In this document: piece by piece, positions 1-14,674 of the stretch
Layout: each line of letters opens with the position of its first letter
How positions within the stretch are numbered: the first letter of the stretch is position 1
Assembly (NCBI GenBank): GCA_002005505.1
Contig: KV908492.1
Location: forward strand, 291,414 to 323,913
DNA from: Botryococcus braunii
Lineage: Eukaryota; Chlorophyta; Trebouxiophyceae
DNA: 32,500 nucleotides
Direction: 5' to 3'
Translations under genes and position numbers: made by a program
Notes under the pieces: generated by a model
Databases searched by the model: none
What the model saw: only the letters and a program-made list of their open reading frames with translations
What the model was told of the DNA's origin: nothing

Positions 1-505
1 TACTCGAAGGTGCCATAAGGTACGTCCACGATAGAGGGATAAAATGGAATTGTTAAACAGACTTCTGAAACATGAACCAGCCAGGGTTTAAATTCATCAT
101 AGGTATAAGCATATATATTCTCGCCTGTGCAAAATGCACCTAATTGTATCATGTTCTGGCATGGTCTTAAGAGAGCCAGACATCCGCCGAGAACTTCCCA
201 TTGAACGTCTTGCAAAGCATCTGCATCAATGTGTAGTATTAGAGACCTCATCAGGCCCTTGCCTAACCTGACACTGCCAGTAACAGGCAGCTTGATAATG
301 CCCTTTTGAGAGTTGCAACGTTACATAGTCTTGCAAGGCTTTCGACTCCAACATTTGTACAAAACTTCCTTAACTTTAACCGCCCGCCGTGCAACAACAA
401 TTCCCCACTCGGCCAGCTCCAAGGGTGCCAAGCCATTGACATAAGGTCTATCAAAAACATCTCACAGGTGCACCCCATATGGATACACCAATCCAATTCA
501 AAATC
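1..505. other. No gene recognised (left edge)
   Basis: Unique-looking, moderately AT-rich sequence. I see no long open frame outside the repeat-derived ones, no splice pattern and no transposon terminus. Nothing further can be supported. Confidence 0.5.
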
Positions 506-561
506 AGCAGGCAGGCAGCCAGGCAGCCAGCCAGCCAGGCAGCCAGCCAGCCAGGCAGCCA

Positions 562-658
<97 letters not shown>

Positions 659-667
659 GCGCGCGCG
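506..667. repeat. Compound repeat: CAGC-type, then (AC)n, then (GC)n
   Basis: A CAGG/CAGC tetranucleotide-like array (about 506-562) passes into an uninterrupted (AC)n run to 644. That run passes directly into (GC)n at 645-667. All of it is alternating purine-pyrimidine after 562. Poly-G tracts follow at about 699-734. The open frames across it (Thr-His, Cys-Val or Arg-Ala repeats) are products of the repeat, not genes. Confidence 0.95.
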
Positions 668-744
668 GCACGAGCTCTGACGCAACAAAGGGAAAAGGGG
701 CGGGGGGGGGGGCAAAGGGAAAAGGGGGGGGGGATGGGGACAAT

Positions 745-1170
745 TAAGGCAATAATCCAGAGTTTCCCCAGACAGCAACGCTTCAGTACCGATGAAGGTA
801 CCAGCATGACCCATTGTCATATTGAACTGAATAACGTGTGTTTGTGAAATGAACAAAGCCCGGCTACTCTATAATTAGCCATGCAATCAGCTGATCTGAA
901 GCAAAACTGAAGCCAAAAACCAGGAAGCCAGGTGCACCCAAATACCCTAGCCATTGGTGAAGGATGCCCCTGCCATGCCAGTAGACAGTGAAACCATGCC
1001 CTAGAGTTGCACTTAAGGATTGCTTTCCTTGGTAAGGAAACGTTCTGACACTTTAGACAGGGGCGTCCCTTGAACCTGAGGTACTTTTTGAACCTGAGGT
1101 ACTTTGAAGTTGATTAGCAATTTAAACTCTCGACATGTATCCCTCTAGAATCATATCCAGTACACCCGCA
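745..1170. other. No gene; small direct duplication
   Basis: No coding signal. The 14-base string GAACCTGAGGTACT appears twice in close succession at about 1074-1104, a small local tandem duplication. Confidence 0.5.
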
Positions 1171-1341
<171 letters not shown>

Positions 1342-1354
1342 GAAGGAACGGACG

Positions 1355-1633
1355 ACCAGGGGGGGGGGGAGGAGCACAGAAATCAACAAAGTCCATCTGT
1401 CAACGTCGAAAAGCTTTCTCACGAGAGGGGGGGGGAGAGGTAGGAGAAAGGGGTGGGGGGGGGGCAGGGTGAGGCAGGGAGGAGAAAAGGGGGGGGGGGG
1501 AGGGTGAGGCAGAAAGGGGGGAGAGAGGCAGGGAGGAGGGAGGGAGGCAGGGAGAGCAGGGAGCGAGGGATAGTGGGAGGGAGAGGGAGAGGGGGAAGGG
1601 AACCGCGAGGGAGAGGGAAAGGGAGGGAGAACA
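1355..1633 (+). repeat. Polypurine G-rich tract
   Basis: The + strand is almost pure G/A from about 1420 to 1633, with many runs of 4 to 12 G separated by A or short GA spacers. A shorter G10 block lies near 1360. The composition allows G-quadruplex or triplex DNA. Proline-rich frames on the opposite strand are artefacts of the composition. Confidence 0.9.
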
Positions 1634-1740
1634 TATCGTATCTGATTATGCCCCAGCTTCATTAATCGTTTCTAAAAACAGACAGCAGTGCTGACTGCCA
1701 CATACACAAAGCCCACCAGTTTTAAGATGAGGATATTGAC

Positions 1741-2290
1741 TCCTATGAAGGACGGTCGATGACAGTGGCTTGCTTTCCCAGTTCCAATATGGCGACTCTT
1801 CAACAACAGCAATTACATGGCTACTACAACATTCAAAATGCCAAACTTCGCAAATGTAAGTTCTAGTATACCGTGACCCAGGCACCGGAGGCTGTGACAT
1901 CAAGACTCGTTGCCATGGCATGTCGTCCCGAATATCGATTTCTTATCTCACACTGCACAGAGTTTCTTCAGTCAGTCCATGATTTATAATCTGTCTTCTA
2001 CAGGAGAAACTGCAATCTTCCATGAAGCGGGGTCGATCACGGTGGATTGCTTTGCCAAATCCAATACGGCGAATATTTAACAATCTCAATTTTGGGGCCA
2101 TTACAATGTTTCAAAATGCCAAACTTCGCACGTGTAAGTTCTGGTATATCGTGACCCAGGCACTGGAGGTGGTGACATCAAGAGTCGGTGCCACATCATC
2201 ACGTCGTCCCTAATATCGGATTTCTTATCTCACAATGCACAGAACATCTACAGCCAGTCCATGATTTACAATCTGTCTTAGCATAAGACT
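1741..2290. repeat. Diverged tandem duplication, about 275-bp unit
   Basis: Copy 1 spans about 1741-2016 and copy 2 about 2018-2290. Both contain, in the same order, AAAATGCCAAACTTCGCA, GTGACCCAGGCAC, a GTCGTCCC block, TTTCTTATCTCACA and CAGTCCATGATTTA. Scattered substitutions and small indels separate the copies. There is no open frame, no terminal inverted repeat, and I recognise no element family. Confidence 0.8.
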
Positions 2291-3316
2291 CTTATGCAAG
2301 AGAACCTGCAAGCATCACCCGACAGTGACGAACATACGACCTTAAACCGACTGACGAACAGAGCATCGCAGCAGAGCATCGCCAACCGTCAACATGAAGG
2401 GAAAATCGTAAAATGCATGCCTAAAACGCAACAGTCGAATGGCAATACGACATTGTTGCCGAAGTCATAATAGTACAGAAAGTCAATCGAAGTCGTGCGG
2501 CCAACTCGTGGTCTAACTCGTGGTCCGCGCGGCGATTTTTAGATTTCAATTACCAAAATGTCAAAACGCATCCTCACAAGCTTGCCCATTGGACAATAAT
2601 CGCGGGTTTCGTTGTGTTTAGGGCTATGCAACGCATACCGTCCGCACGAACGTCTCTCTCGTAATTGGCTTCAAATCGATGGAATGTACTAGGAAAGCAG
2701 ATCCTGGACCACAGCGAATCTTTTTGGATAAGAGAGAGCGGCCCTTCCCCTTTCAAAGGGGCGAACTTCACATACGTACGACCGCAAAGTACAAGACATG
2801 CCGGCGAGGCTCCGCAATGCGCGATTGGGTTCGAAATCCAGTATGTATTCAGGACAGAAATTTCAGGCCACCGCCTTGCGAATGCGCGACATGCCAGACA
2901 TCTGCGCACCGAAGAGTATGTCGACCACCGGAAATTGCGGGCGAATCACAGTTCCCACCCCCAAACCGTCCACATTTCCACCGCGTCACACGGTTACACA
3001 CGGGAAATTCCAGGAACGCAATACTCGAGGCCACCGTCAGCCAAATGCCAGACATCCGCAGCGCCAGTGCAGGAAATACTACCAGTTTACCCGAATCTCA
3101 TGGCTGCACGATCGGGTACCATGCCAGCGGGCCACATTCCGGCTACCCCCAGAATGTTTTTTTGGCCTTTTTCTTAGTTCTTAATTTTTCGACTGCCCTA
3201 CGAAAACCAGCAATTTTCCACTGAAAAAAGTTGCGTCGTGGTTGCGACACTAGGTGAGAATTATGCGCCTGCCCAGCGGAATCCTTAACTCTTCTAGGGG
3301 GTAGAGTGGCAACGTC
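2291..3316. other. No supported gene; several overlapping open frames
   Basis: Three overlapping plus-strand frames (about 2665-3224) and one minus-strand frame (2574-2909) are open together. This is what moderately GC-rich non-coding DNA can give by chance. None shows a recognisable motif. ATGCCAGACATC-type strings recur near 2891 and 3047, so an old low-copy repeat is possible. Confidence 0.4.
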
Positions 3317-3347
3317 AACCTACCCCCCCAGGGGGGGGGGGTAGGTT
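3317..3347. repeat. C-tract/G-tract inverted repeat at the LINE 3' end
   Basis: The arms are AACCTA plus seven C (3317-3329) and eleven G plus TAGGTT (3331-3347), separated by one A. They can pair perfectly over at least 13 bp. They lie about 180 bases past the end of the LINE coding sequence, at or near its 3' terminus. Confidence 0.8.
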
Positions 3348-3529
3348 AATTACATCTGTCCAGCCACGAGGGCATGATGAGATGTCCACAACACACACAC
3401 AAGCCAAAACTAGGAAGAACTGACCACAAGAAGTGGCCAAGCGAAGAGCGAAGGCATAACTGAGCAAACGAAAAGGGGAAGGAAGGGGGGATAAGGGGGG
3501 GGGCAGCCACAGACGTGGCTGCGGCCAAG

Positions 3530-4488
3530 TCACCGTAGCCGGCGTAAATCAGCACGAGCCTGGAATGCATCCGAGATAAAGGAGACGACCGCATGCAAGT
3601 CAGCGTGCCAAATGAACTGCCGAAGAGATCTAGAAGGACCCACAAACAAGTGGGGATAATGGTCCCGCACCGCAGTAAGAGCGGGACAGTGAAAGACAAA
3701 GTGGTGTTCATCACCCACAGAGGAGCCACACATATCACACAGGCGCTGAAGGCGCGGAAGCCGTTGTCTTCGGCCCATGTCAATGGGGAGGCCATGAACA
3801 CCAAGACGAAACCTGAGAAAGAGCCGGACCTTGGCAACATCAAGAGACAGATAAAGGAGGCGGGAGCGCTGAGCCTTAGTGGGGCGCGCAAACCACCGCA
3901 CATAAGTACATAGCTGGGGATCAGCAGGGGCTAACCGAGGGGAGACATGGAGAGAGGCCACAGGGAGGGTATTGGCCTGCCTAATGAGAGCTAAAAAGGT
4001 ATCCATATCAACGGGCTGCGGGCGCTGACAATCAGCCGCATAGGGGTAACCTAAGCGGCGAAGGGCAGCGATAAAAGAACCCGCCCAGGACGGGGAACCA
4101 GGCGTTACGCCATAGTAGCATGAGTCCCTATAAATACGTGCATACAAGTGGTCGGGTGGGAGATCCACCAGGGAGTTCCAAAAGGTGACCACACGCTTGA
4201 ACCAGATATGATGAAGGGGCCAAACGCCAACCTCAGCAAGGAGCACATCGGTGCGGACCGTTTGACGACCCCAAGGATCATCCGTAACATAGTAAGAAAA
4301 TCCTTTTCTAAATCCTTAGCGGAGGGCCGAGTGGAAGATGGGGAATACACCCGTAGACTCCAAACCTCACACCCATATGAGCAGGCAGGCACCACACATG
4401 CTAAGAAGAGACGCAAGAGAATACCGATCGAGGTGGCACATTTGAGGTTATCATAACGCGTGCTAATAGTAGACCAGGCCCCCCACAT
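3530..4488 (-). pseudogene. LINE ORF2 C-terminal part with zinc-binding motif
   Basis: Two overlapping minus-strand frames cover this piece: 4488-4105, then 4246-3530. They join by a frameshift near 4235. The first carries the post-RT region (a run like [14 protein letters not shown]). The second carries [19 protein letters not shown], which fits the C-x2-C ... H ... C region at the end of many LINE ORF2 proteins (family knowledge). In the LINE this domain lies downstream of RT and is thought to help bind RNA or target DNA. An in-frame stop near 4495 separates it from RT. The piece is non-functional as it stands. Confidence 0.8.
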
Positions 4489-4547
4489 CTTGCCACGTTA
4501 ATGGCCAAAGGTGGCCCCAATGCCTGAAGCCGTAGAAATCATGACAC

Positions 4548-5691
4548 CTAAATGACGAGCCTGGGCCACCTGAGGCAGGGGTTGACCCTCATACAGCACG
4601 GGAGGGGGGCCTCCTTCGAGGGGGGGAAGACCATGGCATGGCACTTAGGAACACGCACCCGCATACGTGCGGACTGGCACCACTCTGAAGCAGCGGGGAG
4701 AAGGTGAGCCTGCAACTCCTCCAGGGACTTGGCCTGGAGTGTATAGTCATCAGCATAACCTTGAATAGGGACACAACGACCATCCCGGGTGGCGGGTCCC
4801 ACACCCGGACACCGAGCTTCAATATACCGAATCAGACCATCCGAATAAAGACCAAACAGAGTAGGACTTATAGGGGACCCTTGGAGGATACCGACCTGAG
4901 GCTTCAAGAGCTCCCCAGAGGTGCCCCCTACACATAAAGTGACTTGGGCATCTTCATATAAAGATTTAACAGCAGCCAAGAATTGGTCCGGTACCCCCAC
5001 CCGAGTTAAGGCCTCCCAAAGAAGGGGGCGAGGAACCCGATCATAGGCTTTACTTAAATCTAAAGAGCATAAGAATAAGGGGTGATCTTTGGTAGCAAGG
5101 TCAATGAAGTGTTGGATCGCAAAAAGCTGATGCAATGTGGAGAAGCCCGGGCGGAACCCCGTTTGGGCCTGACAGCGCAACCCCTTGGATTCCACGTGCC
5201 GAATAAGCCTAGTGTTCAACAGGGTGGCGTACAGCCGCATGAAGGGTTCAGGGACAGCAAGAGGGCGGTAATTCGCCGGATCCAGAGCGTCCTTTGCCCC
5301 TGGTTTGAACACGGGGACCACCCGGGGACACATTGAAATGAGGGGGAATTGTCCCCGCCTGAAACATAGCATCGACAATGGTTAACAGAATCGGTGCCAG
5401 GATATGGGGGTCCTGTCGGCCAGTTTGGGGGGTCCGGGGGGCGTTGGGCAAATCGAAGAAATTCAGAGGGAAAACCCTGAAACCCAACACTCCTCCCTGT
5501 GTGCAAGGCACTAAGAGCATCCTCCATTTCCTGTAAGGTGAAGGGTTGGTTAAGCGATACGTCGGGTACGAGGGTGGTCGGATATGCCACTTCCGACAAG
5601 GGCATAAGGGGTTCGTCCGGGGTGTCAATATCCCCCCGAGTGAACTCAGACATGAAAGTGTTCCAAACCCCATGGTCATGTAAGGGCAAAG
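4548..5691 (-). pseudogene. LINE ORF2 reverse transcriptase domain
   Basis: RT would copy LINE RNA at a nicked target. Visible in order on the minus strand are a fingers segment ([20 protein letters not shown]), a [10 protein letters not shown] block, the catalytic [11 protein letters not shown] aspartate block, [11 protein letters not shown], and the active-site box GYADDYTL near 4750. The N-terminal piece 5691-5450 continues the frame of the endonuclease region at 16856. Frameshifts are visible near 5450, 5335 and 4610, two of them beside G runs. The catalytic motifs survive but the reading frame does not. The frameshifts could be real decay or homopolymer errors in the assembly. Confidence 0.88.
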
Positions 5692-5696
5692 GCAAA
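5692..5696. repeat. Target-site duplication GCAAA (left copy)
   Basis: GCAAA directly precedes the TG of the left LTR. An identical GCAAA directly follows the CA of the right LTR at 16851-16855. A 5-bp duplication is the usual size for Ty3/gypsy integration. Confidence 0.93.
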
Positions 5697-5888
5697 TGTG
5701 GTGGCAAAGGAAGAGAGAGAGAGACGAGACACCAGTCAGGCATTCAGCGGAATCTGTTACAAGCCGGTCAGCACCGGGACTCCCTTCGACGCCAAGACCC
5801 GTGCCACTTTCCAGAGCCTTCATTTCAGGACCCGGCAGCTTCCTGCCCGAAATCCTGGCATTGGACCTGGCAGCTTCCTGCCGTTACA
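5697..5888 (-). repeat. 3' LTR of the chromovirus (192 bp)
   Basis: It begins TGTGGTGGC and ends CCGTTACA on the + strand, so the element strand reads TGTAACGG...CCACCACA. It is nearly identical to 16653-16850, differing mainly by a 6-nt indel after the shared AGTCAGG. The adjacent purine tract (5889-5902) fixes it as the 3' LTR. Confidence 0.95.
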
Positions 5889-5902
5889 ACTTCCCCCTCC
5901 CC
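5889..5902 (-). other. Polypurine tract
   Basis: On the element strand this reads GGGGAGGGGGAAGT directly before the 3' LTR. That is the expected primer for plus-strand DNA synthesis in LTR retrotransposons. Confidence 0.88.
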
Positions 5903-6316
5903 AACATGGGAGCGTCCTCGCTCACATCAGAGCAGTCATCACGAGCAAGACTCCATAAGGTAAGAGTTCCACAAGCAGTGTACATGCCGTCTACACTCGA
6001 GCAACAATATTTTTTTTACACACATAGCTTTGGCGACAAGTTTGTTGAGCCTCCAATGGTGAGGTACGCCAGGGTACGTCAGTGAGCTTTATTCATCATC
6101 ATTCATTGCTTGAAATTGTCATGGCGGGCTTCAAAGTGGATCGATGATCTACACTTAACATCATGCGCGCGCTATACAGCTCACCGTACTGAACTTCCCA
6201 CTTGTATAACAACGGGGTGACACGCGGGGAGCAACTAAGCCCTTCTCCCTCCCCCCGGCGGGCAGCCATGCTGTACCCGCAACAAACAAGTGCAGGAAAA
6301 GATCGCCTCTCCGCGT

Positions 6317-7290
6317 CTAAGTCCGCCTCTTCTTAGGCGCAGTATTCGTAGTTGCTGAGGCATGCGCATTACTTCGCTTCTTAGTACCGTTGCCTGCAGC
6401 CGCGACACCTTGCGTGCGCTTCCTTGTTCCCACCTGCTCATTGAGAGCGCGACCAGCCCAGTACTCCTGGACAACCTCTTGGGCATGTTCTATTAATCCT
6501 GCTTCTGGTTCCCATGAGTTTCGCTCAGGCCCGTAGCCTTTCCATTTTACCAAGTATTCTTTCTTCGGCGCATGGTGCGCAGCCTTCTTCTCTCGATGCA
6601 TCAAAATACACTCCACCTCGTATTCCCAATCACCATCAATCCAATCTGGCGGAGGTGAGGGAGCCACATTGACACCCTTATGATATGGCTTCAACAGCGA
6701 CACGTGAAACACATTGTGAATGGTGTATTCATCAGGCAACTCCAGCCTATATGCAACAGCGCCAATCCTAGCCAAAATCTTGAATGGCCCAATGAAACGA
6801 GGCAAAGACTTCTTGGTGCCAGGATGCTTCCAACGAATATTCTTAGTGGACAAGAGTACTTCTTTCCCAACTTCATACTCAACAGGTCTGCGCCCCTGGT
6901 TAGCATAAGTGCGCTGCCTATCTTGTGCCTCAATCAGGTTGCGCTTCGCTAACGCGAGATCATCATGCAACTTTATAGCAAATCTTTTAGCCGACGGAAA
7001 AGTGGTCCCAGAAATCACTGCAAACGGCTCAATAGGATCCTCCCCATACACCAATCGGAAGGGAGTTGTGCGAACGGATTCTTGATAAGCATTGCTATAA
7101 GCGAATTGTGCGGCTGGCACATGCACATCCCAATCATGTTGTGTAGGACTAACATAATGCCGCAACATGTCTTCCACAATGCGATTCACACGCTCAGTTT
7201 GGCCATCAGCTGACTGTTGACTGATCGCGGAACGGTGTTCACGAGTGCCTTCACTAAAGCGTTGTTTAAAATTTTGGGCACGAGGTCTGT
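6317..7290 (-). pseudogene. Chromovirus integrase C-terminus with chromodomain
   Basis: The frame opens after a stop near 7290 and ends at 6315-6317. The first residues include SADGQTERVNRIVEDMLR, the end of the retroviral-type integrase core. Then come the GPFKI...YRLELP...HNVFHVSLLKPY block of gypsy integrase C-termini and a chromodomain (KKEYLVKWKGYGPERNSWEP, about 6455-6620). A Lys/Arg-rich tail closes the protein. Chromodomains steer integration to modified histones (family knowledge). The upstream catalytic D,D,E residues are absent because the sequence stops at the edge of the inserted element. The remnant cannot integrate DNA. Confidence 0.92.
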
Positions 7291-7319
7291 CTTTTCAACG
7301 GCTTATCATCCACAGACTG

Positions 7320-7520
7320 CACTGTGACGAAGGAAGTTGTCGCAAAGGCTTCGCAATCCTGTCGTACCGGTTTGCGAAGTTCGTAAGCGTCGCAAAAATT
7401 TCGGATTATTTCCGACGCGAGATGGGCCCAACTTTTTGCGAAGACTTTGCGAAGGGTTTACGAAGACCTTCGTATTTCCTTCGTAATCCATCGGAAAAGT
7501 TTCGTATTTTTTGGGAACTT
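7320..7520 (+). repeat. Left TIR and subterminal repeat zone
   Basis: The 15-bp TIR is followed by many TTCGCAA, TTGCGAAG, TTCGTAA and TTACGAAG strings in both orientations. In CACTA elements such subterminal motifs bind transposase (family knowledge). Confidence 0.8.
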
Positions 7521-9316
<1,796 letters not shown>

Positions 9317-9384
9317 GGGGGTGAAGACGGAGAAGGAGAGGAGAAAGACAGAGGCGTAAACGCTGTACTTGAGTTGATCGAAGG

Positions 9385-9454
9385 CACTTGGAAGGTAAAA
9401 CTCTTCACCACCTCTGCTGCACTTGGAAGGTAAAACTCTTCACCACCTCTGCTG
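9385..9454. repeat. Perfect 35-bp tandem duplication
   Basis: The unit starting CACTTGGAAGGTAAAACTCT occurs at 9385-9419 and again at 9420-9454 with no visible difference. Confidence 0.93.
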
Positions 9455-11054
9455 CCATTCTTCATTCAGCATTGCATGCTACGTGCTCTGTATCTACGTT
9501 TCCTCTCTGGCATCATGATTGTTTTTTAAACTAAGCTGTACAAGTTGGGCCATCAACCAGGAGAGTTCCGCTCCCTTGGCATGCAGGCACAACATGATGG
9601 GTCACTTTTGGGTACACAACAGCAATAGAAACAAGTGCAGATATCCTATGGGTAGCTTGTAGCCGGCTAAACAGGCAACGCAAACGAAACCGCCGAAACC
9701 CAATGAGACCCACCTTGAAGCCTACTGAATGCATCACAATCCAACAAAACTCCTGAAGATTCCACGAAGTTAATACCGCGAAGCCATCCATCCAAAACGA
9801 ACACACAGCTATGGGCGAACCGTGCAAACTAGGACTGATCACACTCCAACGTCTTGATGAATCAAGCCGGCTCCGCCAATCCCTCTCGCCAAACGACACT
9901 CGTTGTAAAAGGTAAAATTTAATAAATATGCCACATATCTGCATACTTTCCACTTCCACTGAATTCCGAACGGACCAGCAGGAAGCTGCCGTACAACTCG
10001 CCGTACTGTCACGTTACGTGACCCGCGAAATCAGAAGCAGACAGTGCGGTTCCGTTCAGTGCAATGCAGGAGCCACAAGACACAAACAAAAAATCTAAAG
10101 ATAGAGAGCTTGGATGCATGTGGATGGATTTCTACTCCATCCTATACCGTTTGGGTGACGACGTTGGGGCGTGCCCCAACGGCTACTTTTTTGAACCTGG
10201 TGTGGTTTTTTCCATTCGTCAGAGGCCCGAAGTGTGCGTCTGAAATTGCAATAAGCTGGTAATGGGCTTCTGCAGGATTACCTTCAGAACCACCTTGGTT
10301 TGGCCAACTAAACTGGGGCCTTGTGGCATCTAGCGCCACAATGCAACTCTGTTACGAGAAAGTCCTTCCCAAACTTATTGCAAACGATATGTTGGGCGAA
10401 AGATTTTCCCAAATACTGTAAGTCAACCCAAAACAATTTTCAATTAGTATGTGAGCAGGGTGTATTGTAGTTCCACAAACAGCGTGCTCACTTGGACTAA
10501 GATGATGTGCTTTGAAGTCCTAAGGCTCCCTTCAAAGGGGGGGAGGGAGTGACTGTGAACTTAATATTGCCACCTGCACGCCTTCATGTTTCTTTTCCCC
10601 TCACTCTCAAACCCAACTCTGCACCACCCCTATTGGTATGTGGAGTGTTCATTCATATTTTCTCCTTCATGCTTCCTGGTCTGCTAGCACTGGTCAAACT
10701 CTCCCCAGCCCCACATACCCTTTCTGTCATTTTCAATGCCTGCACTTCACCCACTCGCACATGCACCACTAAAGTTCATAAGGCTCAGGCGAAATGCTGG
10801 GCCTGCAGCAGAGTTAACTATTAGAGAAAGCGTTGTACCTCTTGGATGTTTATACATGCACATATGTACGTACAGCGCGTTACCATAAATATCATTGGTA
10901 ATAATTTGTCAGCTTTTTATTTATGTTCGTACTGCAGCACATTGCACATGTGCCTGGATGTTTGCTTGCACCAGAGCATGAGTTATGCTACAGCATGAGT
11001 GGTAGGGGCAGCAGGCCCAGATTGTTGCTTGTACCTCATATGTGCTGTGCTTTC
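9455..11054. other. Element interior, no gene recognised
   Basis: Several small frames (for example minus 9959-9531) have no motif I know. I see no exon chain, terminus or RNA gene. Confidence 0.45.

Positions 11055-11138
<84 letters not shown>
11055..11138 (+). repeat. (GT)n microsatellite
   Basis: Nearly pure GT dinucleotides with one early TT interruption. Confidence 0.96.
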
Positions 11139-11139
<1 letters not shown>

Positions 11140-11488
11140 TGGTCTCCATGTGAAAGTGACAGCATGCATGCTGTTACTTTGACGTTTGATCGCGTAGTAC
11201 GGCTGGTATGACTGGGGGTTTATGCGTTACTTATATTTTTCTATTCTGAACATATCTGGGTAATTTATGGGTTACAGCACTTGAGAAATGCCATTGTCAT
11301 GGGACAGTTTGGAGATAGTGCGCAAGGAGAGGCACTAGATACAGCAAATCAACCTGGACCACCTCCAAATGCGCCCCCCAATGCCAAGGTACTTCACGTA
11401 TACCTAACCCTTGAATGTTACCTGCCATCGGAACTAGCTCGGTGCCTTTCTTTGGACTCAACTATATGCCTTTACTGGGAAAATAGCC

Positions 11489-11623
11489 ACAAGTCTGGAG
11501 CCAGCAGGTCAAGGCGTCTGTGTAACACTTTGGCCCTGGTCAACACATATTATGTACAAGTCTGGAGACTGCAGGTCAAGTCGTCTGTGTAACACTTTAG
11601 CCCTGGTCAACACATGCTATGTA
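11489..11623. repeat. 67-bp tandem duplication
   Basis: Two units (11489-11555 and 11556-11623) both start ACAAGTCTGGAG and share GTCTGTGTAACACTTT and CCCTGGTCAACACAT. They differ at a handful of bases. Confidence 0.88.
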
Positions 11624-11699
11624 AGCAGCAGTGTCGGACAGTCCAAATTTGTTTTGCCAGAGGGTGAACACTGCAACAAAGCCTGCCAAAAAAGCAACC

Positions 11700-13500
<1,801 letters not shown>

Positions 13501-13975
13501 TCCGCGTATAGGGGTGGATGGGCAATCCTTAGAAATTGGGAGGTATATCATCCTGAACAATGTATACAGTGGTGCACGTGTTGGTATACAGTGGTCCTAC
13601 GTAGTGCATGTGCTCATTGGTGGATCCCGATGCACCTGCAACTTACTTGCACATGACAATATCAACAGTGGCAGTCAGGAATACATGTACAGTGTGGTAA
13701 GTTTGCACGAGACGAGCTCGACGTTGTTGTCATATATACGATAAGGTTGTTGTCATATATACGATATGATTGTCAGTCTTCTCACGATAGCTACTAGTGC
13801 AATAGTAGCGCTCAGGTCGAAATGCTAGTAGCTTTGCTAATGGAGGATATTATAATTAGCACTTCATCGTTGTACTTAGCTGCAGAGGCGGATGAAGTAA
13901 TTCAGGGAATGGGCTCTGAGAAGGTAACTTCGTATGTAAATTTCTAGTCATTCGCATTTCCTTCGCATATACGTC
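13501..13975. other. Element interior, no gene recognised
   Basis: Unique-looking AT-rich sequence. A short string TTGTTGTCATATATACGATA is duplicated near 13724-13764. Nothing else is supported. Confidence 0.45.
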
Positions 13976-14319
13976 TCATTTTCATCGTCGCCGATTCGCA
14001 AAATCTCCGTATTGCCGCCGTAAATCACTCTCGAACGTCAGCTTCGCAATTATGTCGAGTATTATTCGCAAATCCTTCGTAAAAGTACTTTCGTAAAGCA
14101 TTCGGAAAAATAAAAATATCGGCCGAATCTGACAAACCATTCGTAAACCTTTCGCAAATCTTTCATATGAAATTCGTAAATTTTTCGCATTTCTAAGCCC
14201 CTTTTCCACGACCTTCGATTCGGATTCGTAAATGCTTCGTAAATCTTCGTAAACCCTTCGTATTTAAGAAATTTAAGAATGAAATACGAAGACTTTCCGA
14301 AAAATCCTTCGTCACAGTG
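13976..14319 (-). repeat. Right subterminal repeat zone and TIR
   Basis: Dense TTCGTAAA, TTCGCAAA and TTCGTATT motifs run up to the 15-bp TIR at 14305-14319. The motif set mirrors the left end. Confidence 0.8.
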
Positions 14320-14674
14320 TATGCCCTTTGTTACGCGCTTCGTTGCCCTCTTGCCTATCAACATGTTCATGCCCTTGCTCATCCGAGCATGTCTCGTTAT
14401 CATGCCCTTCAGTCTTGCTTACCATGCCCACAAACACTGGACAGCCTTGCTTCATACAGCGCGCCAAATGCCTCGCAGAGATGACAGGGGACTTCTTTCT
14501 AGCGCTCTTAGCAGTAGCAGAAATGGACTTAACAATCACGCCTCGCCCTCTGTTCCAAAATGTACACGTATCTTCCGCTACATCAATCTTGGCCTTATAG
14601 CGCTTAAGGAAATCCATGCCCAACAAGACATCACAGTCACCAGCCAATTGGTGGCACATAATAAGTATGCACAC
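14320..14674 (-). pseudogene. Chromovirus protease C-terminal part and linker
   Basis: This frame picks up where the gag-protease frame is lost near 14690. It reads DCDVLLGMDFLKRYKAKID, the second conserved block of retropepsin-like proteases in gypsy elements. A linker that normally leads into RT follows (ISARHLARCMKQGCPVFV). The frame ends inside the right terminus of the CACTG element (stop at 14312-14314). RT should start just downstream, so the deletion begins here. Confidence 0.82.

Noticed and set aside
263..856. Long open frames encoding Cys-Val, Thr-His, Arg-Glu or Ser-Leu repeats, here and at all other microsatellites
   Set aside because: They arise because dinucleotide repeats have no stops in several frames. 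They show no protein-like composition outside the repeat.
2665..3224. Three overlapping plus-strand ORFs of 128-181 codons
   Set aside because: Open in three frames at once with no motif, so probably chance in stop-poor DNA.
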